Assembly: GCA_003222835.1 (NCBI GenBank)
Contig: QHXE01000152.1
Coordinates: 1-7,553 of the forward strand
Direction: 5' to 3'
From: Acidobacteriota bacterium
Lineage (GTDB): Bacteria > Acidobacteriota > Blastocatellia > Pyrinomonadales > Pyrinomonadaceae
DNA length: 7,553 nucleotides
Shown here: positions 6,030 through 7,553 of the stretch, one piece after another
How positions within the stretch are numbered: the first letter of the stretch is position 1
Layout: each line of letters starts with the position of its first letter
Position numbers and translations under genes: made by a program
The notes under the pieces: generated by a model
Told to the model about the DNA's origin: nothing
Seen by the model: only the letters and a program-made list of their open reading frames with translations
Database searches by the model: none

Positions 6030-6196
6030 TTGTGCTGGTCCTGCGAGGTAGAGTTCGGTTCGCCGCTTGTGCGGCGGCGAATATTGAGAGTCGTAGTCCT
6101 CACGCGATCCGTCGTCGTCACTATCGAATGCCACGCATCGTGCGTGAAGTGGCTGATCCGTTCCCTCAGGTGCTGAAAGCCTAGCATCATCTTCAT
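6017..6196 (-). CDS. Small protein of unknown function (59 residues)
   Basis: ATG at 6196 is preceded by GAGGAG with a 6-nt spacer, the best ribosome binding site on the minus strand. About three quarters of its codons end in G or C, close to the conserved genes and unlike the neighbouring non-coding frames. The peptide starts MKMMLGFQHLRERISHF, has a Thr-rich middle with SIVTTTDRVRTTT and ends in a polar, basic tail rich in Ser, Gln and His. No signal peptide, membrane segment or cysteine is present, and I recognise no family. It lies 61 nt upstream of the integrase remnant on the same strand and may belong to the same former element. Two hairpins fall in or at the end of the gene. Expression is plausible; function is unknown. 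Confidence 0.45.
   Translation of the reverse strand: MKMMLGFQHLRERISHFTHDAWHSIVTTTDRVRTTTLNIRRRTSGEPNSTSQDQHKRPH
6059..6081. repeat. Second inverted repeat inside the 59-codon ORF
   Basis: TTCGCCGC (6059-6066) and GCGGCGAA (6074-6081) form a perfect 8-bp stem with a 7-nt loop. It lies 30 nt from the first hairpin, and both are flanked by or contain GCTTGTGC (6028-6035 and 6065-6072). The shared octamer suggests a small repeated structural element, though chance is possible in GC-rich DNA. Confidence 0.35.
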
Positions 6197-6856
6197 TTCG
6201 GTCTCCTCGGCATGCAATGGGGCCCGGATGGCCCTAGGGTCAACGCGCCGCCCCGCGCCAGCGAGCATGCAACGATGGGCGCCAAGCGGAGGACAACCAG
6301 ATTCGGGGGCGTGCGGGCGGTGAGAATCGCTCGAGCGTCCGCGAAACCTCCGGTAACCGCCGAGTTCGCCCTCTGAAGAGGCCGCTCACGATTACGCGGG
6401 AGACCGTCGTCCGCAAGCATCACAAGTTCACAGCCGATACCATTTTTGATTATACGCCCGAGCCCTGTCTGCCACGCACTAGCGGACGGATGATCGACCG
6501 GTCGCGATCGTTGCGCTCGTCTGCCTACAGCGAACGCGGTGGCTCGCCTCAAGTTAGCGGCAAGCTGTTGATCGGCTTGCTCGGGATGTAGGGTTGTGAA
6601 CCTGCGAATCCTACCCGTCCCGATCGTAAATGCCGGGAGCGTCACTGCTCGCGGCCAGCGAGCTGCTTCAGCTTGGTTTTCGGAGCAGGTAGCTCCTTGG
6701 GTAACCCGACGTCCACTGAGTTCGCGGTGACCGTCAGGAGCAACGGACTTCAGAACCGGCCTATTTTCTAAATCAGATCCGTCCACGAACAGGGGCAACG
6801 TCAAAGCGGCTTAGACTGTGACGACTAGCCGTTCACTGAAGCGGGTCAAGTCCAAC
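6197..6856. other. 660-nt stretch without a supported gene
   Basis: The longest frame here is on the minus strand (6193-6804, 203 codons). It has no ribosome binding site, only about half of its sampled codons end in G or C, and it shows no recognisable motif, so I do not call it. Base composition is more mixed than in the left half, with an AT-richer patch near 6430-6455. No tRNA, transposase or array was recognised. Together with 5618-5727 it looks like decayed DNA around a former insertion. Confidence 0.5.
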
Positions 6857-7090
6857 CTATGGTTTGGTGGCCGGTTTGTCCTGGCTGTCCGGGACTGCTG
6901 CTTCCGCCGCTTTGAAGCCAGTTCGAGAGTGGGTTCCGTCGCAGAACGGCTTGGTAGTCGAGCCGCCGCAGCGGCACAGAGCAAACGGACGCTTGGGAAT
7001 CGCGTAGGTGGCGCCGTTCCAATCAACCGCCGTCACATCATCACCTTGGACGAGATAGGGTCCGTTCTGCATCACCTTGATCGTTGCCAT
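6857..7090 (-). CDS. CDGSH-type [2Fe-2S] protein
   Basis: A protein of 77 residues that is nearly all one CDGSH domain. The N-terminus ATIKVMQNGPYLVQGD is typical of small bacterial members. The cluster motif is LCRCGGSTTKPFCDGTH, giving the 3Cys-1His ligand set Cys39, Cys41, Cys50 and His54, followed by GFKAAE. Such proteins hold a redox-active, acid-labile [2Fe-2S] cluster and are thought to take part in electron or cluster transfer in the cytosol. I chose ATG at 7090: GGAG lies 9 nt upstream and family homology begins there; GTG at 7108 has no ribosome binding site. The last 15 residues are a polar extension rich in Ala, Asp and Lys. It stands alone on the minus strand, divergent from the broken gene at the right edge by 86 nt. 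Confidence 0.92.
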   Translation of the reverse strand: MATIKVMQNGPYLVQGDDVTAVDWNGATYAIPKRPFALCRCGGSTTKPFCDGTHSRTGFKAAEAAVPDSQDKPATKP

Positions 7091-7176
7091 TTGGATGTTC
7101 TCCGGCACTGCCCGTGCTGCCGCGACAACTTACCACATGCTGCGCAATCGACTGAGAGTCCGCAGTTTTGATAGAT

Positions 7177-7542
7177 ATGCGTTCACCCAATCGGCAGCAG
7201 GAGCGCAAGTACTTCTATAAGCACGTCTCCGCAGACGTAGCAAAGACAATTCTGCGCTCGCGGGGAATGAGGTGGAGTTCGCCCAGACCAACGCTTCGCA
7301 TCCCTGGCTTCCCACGCGAAGATATGGGATCACGCAGGGATATCAGAGTGTCGTCTTGTTTGGCGGCGAGTTGCCGGATACAGACGGTCGGGAGCTGCCA
7401 GGCAGCGCTGACCTACCTAGCGAACGCTGCAGCCTTGTGCTGGTCGGTGAGATGGGAGCCGGGCGCCATGAGGAATGGGCGGGATGGATATGTAAGAAGG
7501 ACGTTGGGCGCCGGACACTGGTCAATCCTCGACGCCAGTTGA
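7177..7542 (+). pseudogene. DUF2971-like N-terminal fragment, similarity lost after about 40 codons
   Basis: From ATG 7177 the frame reads RKYFYKHVSADVAKTILRSR, then GMRWSSP by about residue 38. This resembles the opening of DUF2971 proteins (FYKY..., TILxxxxLRWSSP), which normally continue with a hydrophobic pair and NDPFD. Here the continuation is RPTLRIPGF and a Arg/Ser-rich, non-family sequence up to a stop at 7540-7542. None of the three plus frames restores NDPFD, so a rearrangement is more likely than a simple frameshift. A TTG at 7168 is an alternative start. DUF2971 proteins are common in variable genomic regions and have no settled function. Family call is from a short match only. 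Confidence 0.4.
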
Positions 7543-7553
7543 CAGACCATGAA
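7272..7553 (+). CDS. Possible ORF of unknown function running off the right edge
   Basis: A frame open from 7221 to the window end (no stop in 333 nt) could start at GTG 7272, with GGGGA 5 nt upstream. It would give at least 94 residues, with stretches such as TRRYGITQGYQSVVLFGGELP and CSLVLVGEMGAGRHEEWAGW (written as separate parts). These look more protein-like than the Arg/Ser-rich overlapping frame from 7177. I recognise no family. It may be the 3' part of an unrelated gene joined to the DUF2971-like 5' fragment. Confidence 0.25.
   Translation, partial: MEFAQTNASHPWLPTRRYGITQGYQSVVLFGGELPDTDGRELPGSADLPSERCSLVLVGEMGAGRHEEWAGWICKKDVGRRTLVNPRRQLTDHE

Noticed and set aside
6449..6454. Perfect TATAAT on the minus strand
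   Set aside because: No -35-like hexamer at 16-18 nt upstream and no gene start at a fitting distance downstream.
6588..6623. GTAGG...CGAATCCTACCCGTCCCG resembles the T-arm and 3' end of a tRNA, a possible attachment site
   Set aside because: No matching acceptor strand, D-arm or anticodon arm upstream, and the would-be loop is far too long; the GGTT-GTG-AACC pairing also conflicts. No second copy was found to mark an att pair.
6682..6696. GGAGC-AGGTA-GCTCC inverted repeat
   Set aside because: Only 5 bp, no T-run and no adjacent gene end; common by chance.
6193..6804. Minus-strand open frame of 203 codons
   Set aside because: No ribosome binding site, near-even third-position composition in the codons sampled, no recognisable motif, and it overlaps the start and ribosome binding site of the better supported 59-codon ORF.
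1..7553. CRISPR arrays, rRNA, insertion-sequence transposases
   Set aside because: No regularly spaced repeats, rRNA-like sequence or transposase motifs were noticed on either strand.

Overview
The window is GC-rich bacterial DNA with strong G/C preference at third codon positions over positions 1-5617. The protein families fit a free-living proteobacterium or a similar high-GC bacterium; nothing seen fixes the taxon. It falls into two unlike halves: a dense, conserved set of iron-sulfur and redox genes (1-5617), then a loosely coding stretch with mobile-element debris and broken genes (5618-7553).

Positions 1-3616, plus strand, read as one operon with overlapping genes. It starts with the 3' part of an Mrp/ApbC-type Fe-S carrier ATPase fused to a DUF971 domain. 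An Nfu-type Fe-S carrier follows (8-nt overlap), then an unrecognised 27-codon ORF with a strong ribosome binding site (ATGA overlap), then a two-domain SagB/ThcOx-type flavin dehydrogenase (11-nt overlap). Positions 3645-5617 carry two parts of the AmmeMemoRadiSam system. The Memo-like protein B is on the minus strand, convergent with the dehydrogenase. The radical SAM enzyme is divergent from it on the plus strand, with only 45 nt between the two starts. The AMMECR1-like protein A is not in the window.

The most notable observation is in the radical SAM gene. A perfect 8-bp tandem duplication (5413-5428) shifts the frame just before a C-terminal Cys-x-x-Cys pair. The expected tail, including a second Cys-x-x-Cys, is intact in the next frame up to a stop at 5615-5617. 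The enzyme is therefore cut from a predicted 376 residues to 324 and loses its presumed zinc ribbon, either permanently or by reversible slippage.

Downstream on the minus strand lie a small ORF of 59 codons with a very good ribosome binding site, the first ~75 codons of a degraded tyrosine-recombinase gene, and an intact CDGSH-type [2Fe-2S] protein (6857-7090). The right edge holds what looks like the 5' end of a DUF2971-family gene that loses similarity after about 40 codons, overlapped by another open frame that runs off the window. The stretch 6197-6856 has no gene I can support.

Four of the clear genes bind or carry Fe-S clusters (Mrp, Nfu, radical SAM, CDGSH). A plausible reading is Fe-S supply (Mrp, Nfu) next to a radical SAM enzyme and two putative oxidoreductase-type partners (Memo, SagB-like). 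The substrate is unknown, and the functional link between the two operons is inferred from position only.
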